From: Polaromonas sp.
GTDB lineage: Bacteria > Pseudomonadota > Gammaproteobacteria > Burkholderiales > Burkholderiaceae_C
Assembly: GCA_013298945.1 (NCBI GenBank)
Contig: JAAFJR010000003.1
Location: 62,001-126,000 of the forward strand
Direction of reading: 5' to 3'
DNA length: 64,000 nucleotides
Shown here: piece after piece, positions 20,891 to 27,985 of the stretch
Numbering within the stretch: position 1 is the stretch's first letter
Layout: every line of letters starts with the position of its first letter
Translations under genes and position numbers: made by a program
The notes under the pieces: generated by a model
Databases searched by the model: none
What the model saw: only the letters and a program-made list of their open reading frames with translations
What the model was told of the DNA's origin: nothing

Positions 20891-20905
20891 AACGAGAAAT
20901 TATAC

Positions 20906-20919
20906 GGAAATATATTTCT
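20906..20919 (-). promoter_or_regulatory. candidate IolR operator before iolC
   Basis: GGAA-ATATAT-TTCT, a near-perfect inverted repeat ending 16 bp before the iolC ATG. Two related NGAA-N6-TTCN sites precede iolR and iolG. From memory, a GGAA-N6-TTCC motif has been reported for an RpiR-type IolR in Sinorhizobium. Confidence 0.55.
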
Positions 20920-20962
20920 CTTTGCAAAATTATTTAGCAAATTTTTTCTATTTATCAGCTTC

Positions 20963-21076
20963 ACACCACTGGCCAAACCATAGACCGAGGCAATACGGAA
21001 GCATCAACACATCGATGGGATGGGCATCATCAACATGAATGGCAGGATTTATGACCCGCTGATTGGCATAAGATGA
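20963..21076 (+). pseudogene. Rhs core-domain remnant
   Basis: In the frame starting at 21008 the DNA encodes HIDGMGIINMNGRIYDPLIG followed by IR and a stop at 21074. GxxxMNGRxYDPxxG is the hallmark of the RHS-repeat-associated core domain that precedes the variable toxin tip of Rhs/YD-repeat polymorphic toxins. The frame is closed upstream by a TAG at 20981, and no further YD repeats are readable, so this is a decayed fragment. It lies in an AT-rich islet between iolC and purU, directly before an orphan secreted protein gene. Confidence 0.7.
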
Positions 21077-21165
21077 TTAGAATTTATCCTGAAATTATTA
21101 TTCTTATTTCAAATATTTATCACACATGACCCAAGCGGTAGCTCTTGAAAGGAGTAAGTAGTGCA

Positions 21166-21648
21166 ATGAAATTTTTTTACTTAAAATTTTCTTTTACATT
21201 CGTATTGTTAATTTTTTTAACTAATTCGTATGCTGCAACTAAAAATAGTGATACGGACAAATTTGTACGTGGAGAAATTGGAGATATTTTTCTTGGTATG
21301 AATTTAAGTGATCTAGAGAAAAATTTGCAACGTAAATTAGATATTGACTTTATGGGAGACTTTCAATACGGTGTAGCTATATCTGATGCAATTGATTTTG
21401 AAAAATTAAATTTAAAAACCTTTCTGGGTATTCGTCAAGATGCTATTGAATTAATCTTTAATTCTAAAACTGATACAGTTAAACTAATTGCTGTACCACT
21501 GTTGTGCACAGCAATGAGTAGATTCAACCCAAAAGTACAATACAAAAAAAACATCGATAAATTCGGTAGCTGGATTGCAGTAAATAACACCAAACGAATA
21601 GGCAAAATTATTAAACCTACGTGTCATGTATTTGTTGGGTATAAATAA
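21166..21648 (+). CDS. small secreted protein of unknown function in an AT-rich islet
   Basis: 160 residues from the ATG at 21166, preceded by AAAGGAG; a TTG at 21145 would add seven residues. The first ~24 residues (MKFFYLKFSFTFVLLIFLTN, SYAA) are a cleavable signal peptide, so the product is periplasmic. The mature part is Lys/Asp/Ile-rich with two Cys (~125 and ~153) that could pair. No family is recognised. Base composition is far lower in G+C than the flanking genes, with AAA, ATT and TTA codons dominating, suggesting transfer. Its position right after an Rhs core remnant is typical for toxin or immunity genes of polymorphic toxin loci; that role is inference only. Confidence 0.7.
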   Translation: MKFFYLKFSFTFVLLIFLTNSYAATKNSDTDKFVRGEIGDIFLGMNLSDLEKNLQRKLDIDFMGDFQYGVAISDAIDFEKLNLKTFLGIRQDAIELIFNSKTDTVKLIAVPLLCTAMSRFNPKVQYKKNIDKFGSWIAVNNTKRIGKIIKPTCHVFVGYK

Positions 21649-21661
21649 TAACTAGTTACGC

Positions 21662-21787
21662 CCATGCTCAAACAATTTCTCGTCCCCCGAACTACTCGCA
21701 CTCCACGTTTTAGCCGCCATAGTAACGGTATTAATAGCCAACGCAATGGGTTGGGTAGACACGAGTGAGATTATCGAGAAATTTTAG
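21662..21787 (+). pseudogene. C-terminal remnant of a membrane protein
   Basis: An open frame without start codon reads SSPELLALHVLAAIV then TVLIANAMGWVDTSEIIEKF and a TAG at 21785. It contains one clear hydrophobic helix and a polar tail, with protein-like composition, but nothing upstream continues it. It may be debris from the event that brought the Rhs fragment. The parent family is not recognised. Confidence 0.35.
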
Positions 21788-21810
21788 CTATTTCAAGAGC
21801 ATAAAACGGC

Positions 21811-21859
21811 TGTAGCCGGCGTATTTATTGCCTGAGCAGCTATGAAATAAATAGCATTT
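21811..21859 (+). repeat. dispersed ~50-bp repeat, copy 4
   Basis: Near-consensus copy (TGTAGCCGGCGTATT, TATTGCCTGAGCAGC, TATGAAATAAATAGC) immediately abutting the purU stop codon. Confidence 0.9.
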
Positions 21860-22708
21860 CTACCGAAAAATAACAGTTTTATGTCCGCTGATCAACACGC
21901 GGTGCTCGCTATGCCATTTCACAGCACGCGCCAAGACTTGGCTTTCCGTGTCGCGCCCCTGCGCGGTCAGGTCTTCCACCGTTAGGCTGTGGTCAACTCG
22001 GGCGACATCTTGCTCGATGATGGGGCCTTCATCCAAGTCCGCTGTGACGTAATGGGCAGTAGCACCAATCAGCTTCACGCCTCTGTCATGCGCTTGAAAA
22101 TAGGGTTTTGCACCTTTAAAACTTGGTAAAAAACTGTGGTGGATGTTGATGGCGCGACCATTCAAAGCTTTGCACATATCATTTGACAGCACCTGCATAT
22201 ACCGCGCCAAAATCACCAGCTCTGCGCCTTCTGCTTGGATGATTTCAAGCTGTTTTGCTTCTGCCGCAGCCTTAGTTTCCGCCGTCCCTTTGATGTGGTG
22301 AAACGGCACGTTGTAGTTGGCTGCCAGCTGGTAAAAGTCGCGGTGGTTGCTGATGATAGCTTTGATATCTACGGGTAACAGGCCAGATTTCCAGCGGAAC
22401 AGCAAATCATTCAAACAATGGCCTTGCTGGCTGACCATGATGACGATGGGCATTTTTTGCGACGCAGGGTGCAAATTAAAAGTCATATTCCAGCTTGCCG
22501 CGAGCTGCCGAATGGCTGCATCAATATCACCCTGAATAGCTTCTTGACTGGCAAATTGCACGCGCATGAAAAACAAGCCTGTTTGCGCATCGTTAAACTG
22601 CGCCGCCTCCTCAATATTCGCCCCATGCTCAAGCAGCAGACCAGATACCGCGTGTACGATGCCCGATTTGTCTGGGCAAGAGAGCGTGAGGATGTAGGTA
22701 TTTTTCAT
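21860..22708 (-). CDS. purU: formyltetrahydrofolate deformylase
   Basis: 282 residues: an N-terminal ACT domain (TYILTLSCPDKSGIVHAVSGLLLEHGANI) and a formyl-transferase fold (MPIVIMVSQQGHCLNDLLFRW; INIHHSFLPSFKGAKPYFQAHDRGVKLIGATAHYV; DEGPIIEQDVARVDHS). It hydrolyses 10-formyl-THF to THF and formate, balancing one-carbon pools. The conserved Asn-His-Asp catalytic elements are visible. It sits between the AT-rich islet and divergent iolR, interrupting the inositol locus; no functional link to inositol is evident. Confidence 0.96.
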   Translation of the reverse strand: MKNTYILTLSCPDKSGIVHAVSGLLLEHGANIEEAAQFNDAQTGLFFMRVQFASQEAIQGDIDAAIRQLAASWNMTFNLHPASQKMPIVIMVSQQGHCLNDLLFRWKSGLLPVDIKAIISNHRDFYQLAANYNVPFHHIKGTAETKAAAEAKQLEIIQAEGAELVILARYMQVLSNDMCKALNGRAINIHHSFLPSFKGAKPYFQAHDRGVKLIGATAHYVTADLDEGPIIEQDVARVDHSLTVEDLTAQGRDTESQVLARAVKWHSEHRVLISGHKTVIFR

Positions 22709-22751
22709 GCTTTCATTGTACTTTTAGGCGTTTACCATACAAATCTATAAT

Positions 22752-22765
22752 AGAAAAATATTTCC
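22752..22765 (+). promoter_or_regulatory. candidate IolR operator in the purU/iolR divergent region
   Basis: AGAA-AAATAT-TTCC, matching NGAA-N6-TTCN, 14 bp before the iolR ATG and about 43 bp before purU. It could mediate autoregulation and may also touch the purU promoter. Confidence 0.5.
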
Positions 22766-22779
22766 AAACCGAATAACCC

Positions 22780-23691
22780 ATGTCTAAACAAGCTGCAGCA
22801 ACTTCTACCGCAACCACTGTTGAGCAGCTTATTCGCCGTATTTCCAACGACTATGAGGGTCTCAGCAAACAGCTGAAAATCATCGCACGCTACATTGAGC
22901 AGCACAAAGACCATATTGGCTTAGACGGCATTCAGCAAGTTGCGTTGCAATGTGATGTGCAGCCATCGGCGGTTGTACGCTTTGCCAAACATTTTGGCTT
23001 TTCGGGCTTTTCTGAAATGCAAGCTATTTTCAGAGAAGGCATCTCCAAGCAGCTTGCACCTAGCCGCACTTACCAATCGCGCATCCGAGACATCATCGCC
23101 ACAGACAAAGATGGCGAAGGCGGCAACAGCTTGTCCAGCACCGAGATTGCCAGCGAATTTTTGACAGGCAGTTTGGCGGGCATGCAAGAGCTGAAAAACA
23201 GCATTCATACGCCTAGTTTCAAAAATGCGGTGGATTTATTAGCCGCCAGCGACACCATATGGATAGCCGCGTCGCGCCGATCCTTCCCCGTCGCCGCCTA
23301 TTTGGACTACGCCTTACAACATACGGACAAACGGATAGGTTTAGTAAGCGGCATTGGTGGCATGCAACTGGGGCAAATGCGCTCGGTGCGCCAAGACGAT
23401 GTGATGATTGCCATCTCGTTTTCACCCTACGCTGAGGAAACCGTCTCGGTGGCCAAATTAGCCGTTGAACGCGGTGCAAAGCTCATTGCAATGACCGATA
23501 GCCAAATGAGTCCATTAGCCAAATTGGCGAAAACAACGCTGATCGTGCAGGACAACTCAACCTTTGGCTTTCGCTCACTCACCAGCACCATGAGCATGGC
23601 GCAAAGCTTGTTTATTGCCTTGGCGTACACGCTGGAGTTACCCTATAAATCAAGCAGTTCAGGCAATGCAAGTCGCACTGATGCAAATTAA
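22780..23691 (+). CDS. iolR: MurR/RpiR-family regulator, probable inositol repressor
   Basis: 303 residues. The N-terminal ~80 residues are an HTH_6 domain (LKIIARYIEQHKDHIGLDGIQQVALQCDVQPSAVVRFAKHFGFSGFSEMQ); residues ~145-280 are a SIS sugar-phosphate isomerase fold (DTIWIAASRRSFPVAAYLDYAL; DDVMIAISFSPYAEETV; AKLIAMTDS). RpiR regulators in proteobacterial iol loci sense a phosphorylated inositol intermediate. It is divergent from purU and 82 nt upstream of iolG on the same strand. The regulatory target is inferred from context and from three similar palindromes. Confidence 0.85.
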   Translation: MSKQAAATSTATTVEQLIRRISNDYEGLSKQLKIIARYIEQHKDHIGLDGIQQVALQCDVQPSAVVRFAKHFGFSGFSEMQAIFREGISKQLAPSRTYQSRIRDIIATDKDGEGGNSLSSTEIASEFLTGSLAGMQELKNSIHTPSFKNAVDLLAASDTIWIAASRRSFPVAAYLDYALQHTDKRIGLVSGIGGMQLGQMRSVRQDDVMIAISFSPYAEETVSVAKLAVERGAKLIAMTDSQMSPLAKLAKTTLIVQDNSTFGFRSLTSTMSMAQSLFIALAYTLELPYKSSSSGNASRTDAN

Positions 23692-23710
23692 TTCGATTTT
23701 CAAATATAAT

Positions 23711-23724
23711 CGAAAATAATTTCT
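23711..23724 (+). promoter_or_regulatory. candidate IolR operator before iolG
   Basis: CGAA-AATAAT-TTCT, matching NGAA-N6-TTCN, 49 bp before the iolG ATG in an AT-rich gap. A second partly symmetric stretch (TTCGATTTTC ... ATCGAAAA) overlaps on its left. Confidence 0.5.
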
Positions 23725-23773
23725 ATATTTAAGCTATTTTCGCCTTTTCCACAACTCATTTTTTGGACTCAAC

Positions 23774-24769
23774 ATGACAAACGTCGCAGTTTTCGGCGCA
23801 GGCCGCATTGGTCGCATTCACGCATCTAACATTGCCGCACTTCCTGGCGTGAAACTCAAATACGTCAGCGACCCAGTGCCGACTTATGCAGCAGAACTTG
23901 CGGGTCAACTTGGCGCTGAAGTTGCCAGCATTGAAGCCGCACTGGCTGACAAAAGCGTGGATGTGGTCGCCATTTGCTCGTCAACCGATACGCACAGCGA
24001 CTTGATCACCCGAGCCGCAGCGGCAGGCAAGCATATTTTTTGCGAAAAACCGGTGGATTTGTCCGTCCCCCGCGCTGAAGCCTGCGCCCAAGCCGTGAAG
24101 GACGCTAATGTCGCCTGCATGATTGGTTTCCAGCGCCGCTTTGACCCCACGTTTAACGATGCCAGCCGCCGCTTGGCTGCGGGTGACATCGGCAACCCAG
24201 AAATGCTCATCATCACCAGCCGCGACCCAGGCGCGCCACCGGCCGAGTACATCAAAGCCTCTGGCGGCATTTTTCGCGACATGTTGATTCACGATTTTGA
24301 CGTTTTCCGCTGGATTTTGTGTGCCGATGGCGACGAAGCTGAGTGGTTAAGCGCCACCGGCTCGGTGCTGACTGACCCTGCCATCACCGCCACAGGCGAT
24401 GTGGACAGCACGGCTGTGACCATTCGCACCCGCAAAGGCCGCTTATGCCAAATCAACACCAGCCGCCGCGCCGCCTATGGCTACGACCAGCGCTTTGAAG
24501 TCATGGGATCGCTTGGGCTTTTGCAATGCGGTAACCACACACCCACTGAGGTAGTGCAATGGAACGCCAACGGCATCCACGCCGACAAGCCAGAAGCCTT
24601 CTTTTTGCAACGCTATGCAGCGGCTTACCGCTTAGAAATCGCCCATTTCTTTGAGACTTTGCAATCTGGAGGTGTTTTCAAAAGCACAGTTGCCGATGGC
24701 GTGGCCGCGCAGAAGCTGGCAGACGCTGCAGCCGCGAGCTGGAAGAGCGGGCAAGCAGTCACATTTTGA
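23774..24769 (+). CDS. iolG: myo-inositol 2-dehydrogenase
   Basis: 331 residues of the Gfo/Idh/MocA family. It oxidises myo-inositol to 2-keto-myo-inositol with NAD, the entry step of the pathway. The Rossmann motif VAVFGAGRIGRIHASNIA, the FCEKPVDLS loop with catalytic Lys, and GGIFRDMLIHDFDVFRW (Asp and His of the active site) are intact. Its place beside iolR opposite the other iol genes suggests a shared regulon. No inositol transporter gene is found nearby. Confidence 0.94.
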   Translation: MTNVAVFGAGRIGRIHASNIAALPGVKLKYVSDPVPTYAAELAGQLGAEVASIEAALADKSVDVVAICSSTDTHSDLITRAAAAGKHIFCEKPVDLSVPRAEACAQAVKDANVACMIGFQRRFDPTFNDASRRLAAGDIGNPEMLIITSRDPGAPPAEYIKASGGIFRDMLIHDFDVFRWILCADGDEAEWLSATGSVLTDPAITATGDVDSTAVTIRTRKGRLCQINTSRRAAYGYDQRFEVMGSLGLLQCGNHTPTEVVQWNANGIHADKPEAFFLQRYAAAYRLEIAHFFETLQSGGVFKSTVADGVAAQKLADAAAASWKSGQAVTF

Positions 24770-24783
24770 GTAGATTTGTCTTT

Positions 24784-24887
24784 AATTCCCCTTCAGCATG
24801 AAGGGGTGGCGCGAAGCGACGGGGTAGTTGCAGGCAAACAAGAAACTACCCCGCCCGTTGGGCACCCCTTCGCAACGAAGGGGAATT
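24784..24887. repeat. REP-pair (BIME-like) inverted repeat
   Basis: A 104-bp imperfect palindrome. The left arm holds AATTCCCCTTC, GAAGGGGTGGCGCGAAGCG and ACGGGGTAGTT; the right arm is its approximate complement (AACTACCCCGCCC, GGCACCCCTTCG, CGAAGGGGAATT), separated by 14 bp. The arms themselves contain short stems. This layout is typical of paired REP elements mobilised by REP-associated tyrosine transposases. It lies between convergent iolG and the SMI1/KNR4 gene and may also act as a terminator. Confidence 0.75.
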
Positions 24888-24909
24888 TAGGCAGTGGTTT
24901 TCGTGTTTA

Positions 24910-24959
24910 TGTTTGCTATTTATTTTATAGCTGCTTAGGCAATAAATATGCCGACTACA
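24910..24959 (-). repeat. dispersed ~50-bp repeat, copy 5
   Basis: Copy in minus orientation (GCTATTTATTTTATAGCTGC, TTAGGCAATAAATATGCCG, ACTACA), 22 bp from the REP pair, between the convergent 3' ends of iolG and the SMI1/KNR4 gene. Confidence 0.9.
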
Positions 24960-25012
24960 GGAATATTTGATGGAATATTTGCAAGATGATCTGTTGTGCT
25001 ATGCAAATTAGA

Positions 25013-25576
25013 TTACAAAATATTTCGTGGATCAGCTAAATACTGCTCCATGAACTCACTAAAAGAAGACGCCATTTGTTCACCTGGAGGGTCTGATGCC
25101 GTCACGCGAAACACCGGAGCTGGTTGATTCGGGTCGGATGTGAGCTTCACAGCATAGAGCCAACAATTCATACAATGGTCAGCAAAAACGAAACATTGTG
25201 GATACGAGAAACGATCAGAATAAGTAAAACCATCAACACCAGATAGCTCCTCTTCCACTGGCTTCAGTTCGCACAATGGCCAAAACCTGTACAAAAGCTC
25301 TCCAACCATATCATCACCAGTACCGTTAACGGTCTCAAAATAAAGCCGTACCGATGGTGGCAATACGACCTTATACCTGTCTTGAAACGTAGAAATCTCG
25401 CTCGTAGTTACGCCTGGTTCGATTTGCAAGCTCTCCTTGCGCCAATACGTGACGAGTCGACCCGAAAGAAAATCTGTTTTCAGCGTACCAAGAATATCTT
25501 CTCGCAGTTGCGGTACGGCTTGATTTTTAAAATGATTTCTCGCTGCTGTAATTAGCCATTTAATTGGATTCATCAT
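25013..25576 (-). CDS. SMI1/KNR4 (SUKH) family protein, orphan immunity-like
   Basis: 187 residues. The central part (TTSEISTFQDRYKVVLPPSVRLYFETVNGTGDD and LYRFWPLCELKPVEE) matches the SMI1/KNR4 fold, followed by a segment with FVFADHCMNCWLYAVKL and FSEFMEQYLADP typical of the domain's C-terminal half. In bacteria such SUKH proteins commonly neutralise nuclease-type polymorphic toxins. No toxin gene is adjacent; the flanks are a repeat and a REP pair on one side and a repeat on the other. An Rhs core remnant lies 4 kb away. The immunity role is inference from the family. Confidence 0.75.
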   Translation of the reverse strand: MMNPIKWLITAARNHFKNQAVPQLREDILGTLKTDFLSGRLVTYWRKESLQIEPGVTTSEISTFQDRYKVVLPPSVRLYFETVNGTGDDMVGELLYRFWPLCELKPVEEELSGVDGFTYSDRFSYPQCFVFADHCMNCWLYAVKLTSDPNQPAPVFRVTASDPPGEQMASSFSEFMEQYLADPRNIL

Positions 25577-25631
25577 TTTTCTAATATTTGAATTGGAATT
25601 TTTTTTAATTTATTAATGACAAAAATTCCCT

Positions 25632-25681
25632 TTAGCACTATAAAAATAATAGCTGCTTAGGCAACAAATACGCCGGTTACA
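25632..25681 (-). repeat. dispersed ~50-bp repeat, copy 6
   Basis: Minus-orientation copy (CACTATAAAAATAATAGCTGC, shortened core TTAGGCAACAAATACGCCGG) between the SMI1/KNR4 gene and the enoyl-CoA hydratase gene. Confidence 0.88.
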
Positions 25682-25705
25682 TCCGAAAATGCCATAAAAT
25701 CAGCA

Positions 25706-26509
25706 CTATTGACCCGTCCACAACGGTTTGCGCTTCTCTTGAAAGGCTTTTTGGCCTTCTTTAGCGTCTTGCGTCAGGGTAAACAGGGCGATTTGGCTTT
25801 CGCAAAACGACATCGCCTCCTCAAACGACATCGCCTCTGCCTTCTTCATGGTGTACAAACCACGGCGAATGGCGGCGGGTGATTTGTCCAGTACGCGGTC
25901 TAGCAACCATTGCAGCTTGCTGTCCAAGCTTTCTAAGCCAGATTCATCGCTGATGTAGTTGATCAAACCGATTTCTAAAGCCTGAGCCGAGGTGATGGGT
26001 TCGCCAGTGATGCACATTTCGGCCAGTTTTCGCTTAGGAATCAAGTGCTGCAACACCGCCAGCACTTGCGCGGGGAAGACGCCAACTTTGACTTCGGGCA
26101 GACCAAAGACAGCGTCCGGCGTGGAAACGGCCATGTCGCACATCGCCATCAGCCCCATGCCGCCGGCCATGCAGGCGCCGTTGACCCGCGCGAACAGCGG
26201 GATGTGGCTGGCTTTGGCGCTGCGCAGCACGCGTGCTAGGTGGCCAGTGGGGTCCGAATAATCGGTGGTAAACGCGTTGGCAGACTGCAAATCAGCCCCA
26301 GCGCAGAAGGCTTTTGTACCCGCGCCAGTGATCACTATCGCCAAAATGCTGCGGTTCGTTTGCGCTGCGTCAATCGCCTGCTGCATCCCTGCCAGCACGC
26401 TGTGACTCATGGCGTTGCGCCGTGCTTCGCGGTTGATGGTGAGCCAAAGTACAGCGTCACGCTGCTCAATCAACAGTTCAGATGAAATCGCTTGCTCTGA
26501 TGTGCTCAT
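25706..26509 (-). CDS. enoyl-CoA hydratase/isomerase family protein
   Basis: 267 residues of the crotonase superfamily. The oxyanion-hole motifs AFCAGADLQSAN and ARVNGACMAGGMGLMAMCDMAVS and the helix FGLPEVKVGVFPAQV are clear; the Glu at the start of that helix is the likely catalytic acid. It hydrates or isomerises an acyl-CoA in the cytosol. The exact substrate cannot be fixed. It does not look like the AtuE/LiuC branch, and it stands next to marC and an SDR rather than a beta-oxidation operon. Confidence 0.85.
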   Translation of the reverse strand: MSTSEQAISSELLIEQRDAVLWLTINREARRNAMSHSVLAGMQQAIDAAQTNRSILAIVITGAGTKAFCAGADLQSANAFTTDYSDPTGHLARVLRSAKASHIPLFARVNGACMAGGMGLMAMCDMAVSTPDAVFGLPEVKVGVFPAQVLAVLQHLIPKRKLAEMCITGEPITSAQALEIGLINYISDESGLESLDSKLQWLLDRVLDKSPAAIRRGLYTMKKAEAMSFEEAMSFCESQIALFTLTQDAKEGQKAFQEKRKPLWTGQ

Positions 26510-26559
26510 TTTTAAACCTTGAAAACGCTAAATCTAAAGACTGAGATTGATGACCGAAT

Positions 26560-27198
26560 TTAACGACCGAGAATCGGGAAAATCTTGTGCAAGCCCTCAG
26601 CAATCAGCTCCACCGCCAGCGCCGTCAAAATCAAACCCATCAATCGGGTCATGATGTTGATGCCGGTTTTACCTAAAAACTTCGCTATGGGCTGGGCTAA
26701 GGCAAAACAAAGGGCAGTGGCCAAACCAATCACCACGCCGTAACCCACGAGCGTGAGGATTTGAACGTAGTTTTGCGCCTTATCGGCATAAATCACCACG
26801 GTAGACATGGTGGCGGGGCCGGTTAACAGCGGAATCGTGAGGGGTACGACGGCAATGCTCGCGCCTATGGCAGATTTGACCTCCGCCTCTTGCAGTTCGT
26901 CGGGGTTTGAGCGTGAATCCGCCGGCTGTGCATTCAACATGCTCAAAGCGGACGTCATTAGCAACAAACCACCGCCCACTTGAAAGCTGGCCAGTGAAAT
27001 GCCGAAGAAACCCAAAATCTCTAAACCCAAGAGCGCACTCACGGCAATCACCACAAAAGCGCTGAATGAGGCGACAAGGATGGTGTGTTTGCGTTGCTGC
27101 TTCGAGAAGTTTTGTGTGTAATGGATAAAAAATGGCACACAAGCTAGCGGGTTGACGATGGCCAGCAACGTCACCAGCGGTTTTAAGTCCACAGCCAT
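26560..27198 (-). CDS. MarC-family integral membrane protein
   Basis: 212 residues with six hydrophobic segments. LLAIVNPLACVPFFIHYT near the N-terminus, FFGISLASFQVGGGLLL, and VVPLTIPLLTGPATMSTVVIY are the conserved MarC elements. The family is named after an E. coli gene once linked to antibiotic resistance; its actual function is unknown. The ATG at 27198 shares one base with the SDR stop (TGATG), so the two genes are translationally coupled. Confidence 0.93.
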   Translation of the reverse strand: MAVDLKPLVTLLAIVNPLACVPFFIHYTQNFSKQQRKHTILVASFSAFVVIAVSALLGLEILGFFGISLASFQVGGGLLLMTSALSMLNAQPADSRSNPDELQEAEVKSAIGASIAVVPLTIPLLTGPATMSTVVIYADKAQNYVQILTLVGYGVVIGLATALCFALAQPIAKFLGKTGINIMTRLMGLILTALAVELIAEGLHKIFPILGR

Positions 27199-27950
27199 CA
27201 ACGACCTCCCGTTACGTCAACGATAGAACCTGTCGTGTAGCTTGACGATTCTGACAACAACCAAAAAATAGCTTCGGCCACTTCGTGCGCCGTACCTGCA
27301 CGCTGCATGGGCACCAAGGGCGCGACTTGCGACACGCGGTCTGGCAAACCACCCGAGGCATGAATGTCTGTATCAATCACCCCTGGGCGAACAGCATTGA
27401 CACGAATGCCTTCAAGCGCCACTTCTTTCGCCAAGCCCATGGTGAAAGTGTCAATCGCCGCTTTGCTAGCCGCATAGTCCACATATTGACCGGGAGACCC
27501 TAAACGCGCTGCCGCGCTGGACAAATTCACGATGCTTCCGCCAGCGCCACCGTACTTGGTGCTCATGCGTTTAACCGCTTCCCGAGCGCAGACAAAGCTG
27601 CTGGTGATGTTGGTTGTCCACATGCGGGTTAAGCGCTCAACTGTCATGGCGTCTACGCGTGAGGGCATATCGACCACGCCAGCGTTGTTCACCAAACCGC
27701 TGATACGACCGAGTTTGGCGTCCACAGTTTCAAACAAACGCAATGCTTGGGCTTCAATAGCCACATCGGCTTGAACCGCCATAGCCGTGCCGCCAGTAGC
27801 GCGAATTTGCCGCACCACTTCGTCGGCCGCCAAAGAGTTGGCGACATAGTTCACTGCAACCGCCCAGTCGTGCTTGGCGCAAAGCAAGGCAGTAGCTGCG
27901 CCTATGCCACGCGAAGCTCCGGTGATTAAAACAATTTTTTTATGCATCAT
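27198..27950 (-). CDS. SDR-family oxidoreductase
   Basis: 250 residues of the classical short-chain dehydrogenase fold. It shows the cofactor motif TGASRGIGAATALLCA, the NNAG motif (LVNNAGVVDMPS), the catalytic Ser (SIVNLSSAAARLG), Tyr and Lys (YVDYAASKAA) and the C-terminal TTGSIVDVTGGR. The residue after beta-2 region suggests NADP rather than NAD but this is uncertain. Substrate unknown; related to FabG/glucose dehydrogenase-like proteins. It is coupled to marC downstream. Confidence 0.9.
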   Translation of the reverse strand: MMHKKIVLITGASRGIGAATALLCAKHDWAVAVNYVANSLAADEVVRQIRATGGTAMAVQADVAIEAQALRLFETVDAKLGRISGLVNNAGVVDMPSRVDAMTVERLTRMWTTNITSSFVCAREAVKRMSTKYGGAGGSIVNLSSAAARLGSPGQYVDYAASKAAIDTFTMGLAKEVALEGIRVNAVRPGVIDTDIHASGGLPDRVSQVAPLVPMQRAGTAHEVAEAIFWLLSESSSYTTGSIVDVTGGR

Positions 27951-27985
27951 TTGTATTTATTTTTGTCGTTACTTTTGTGCTTAAG

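Noticed and set aside
25706-26509. The enoyl-CoA hydratase as the missing atuE
   Set aside because: It is 29 kb away, in another context, and its FGLPEVKVGVFPAQV region does not look like the AtuE/LiuC branch.
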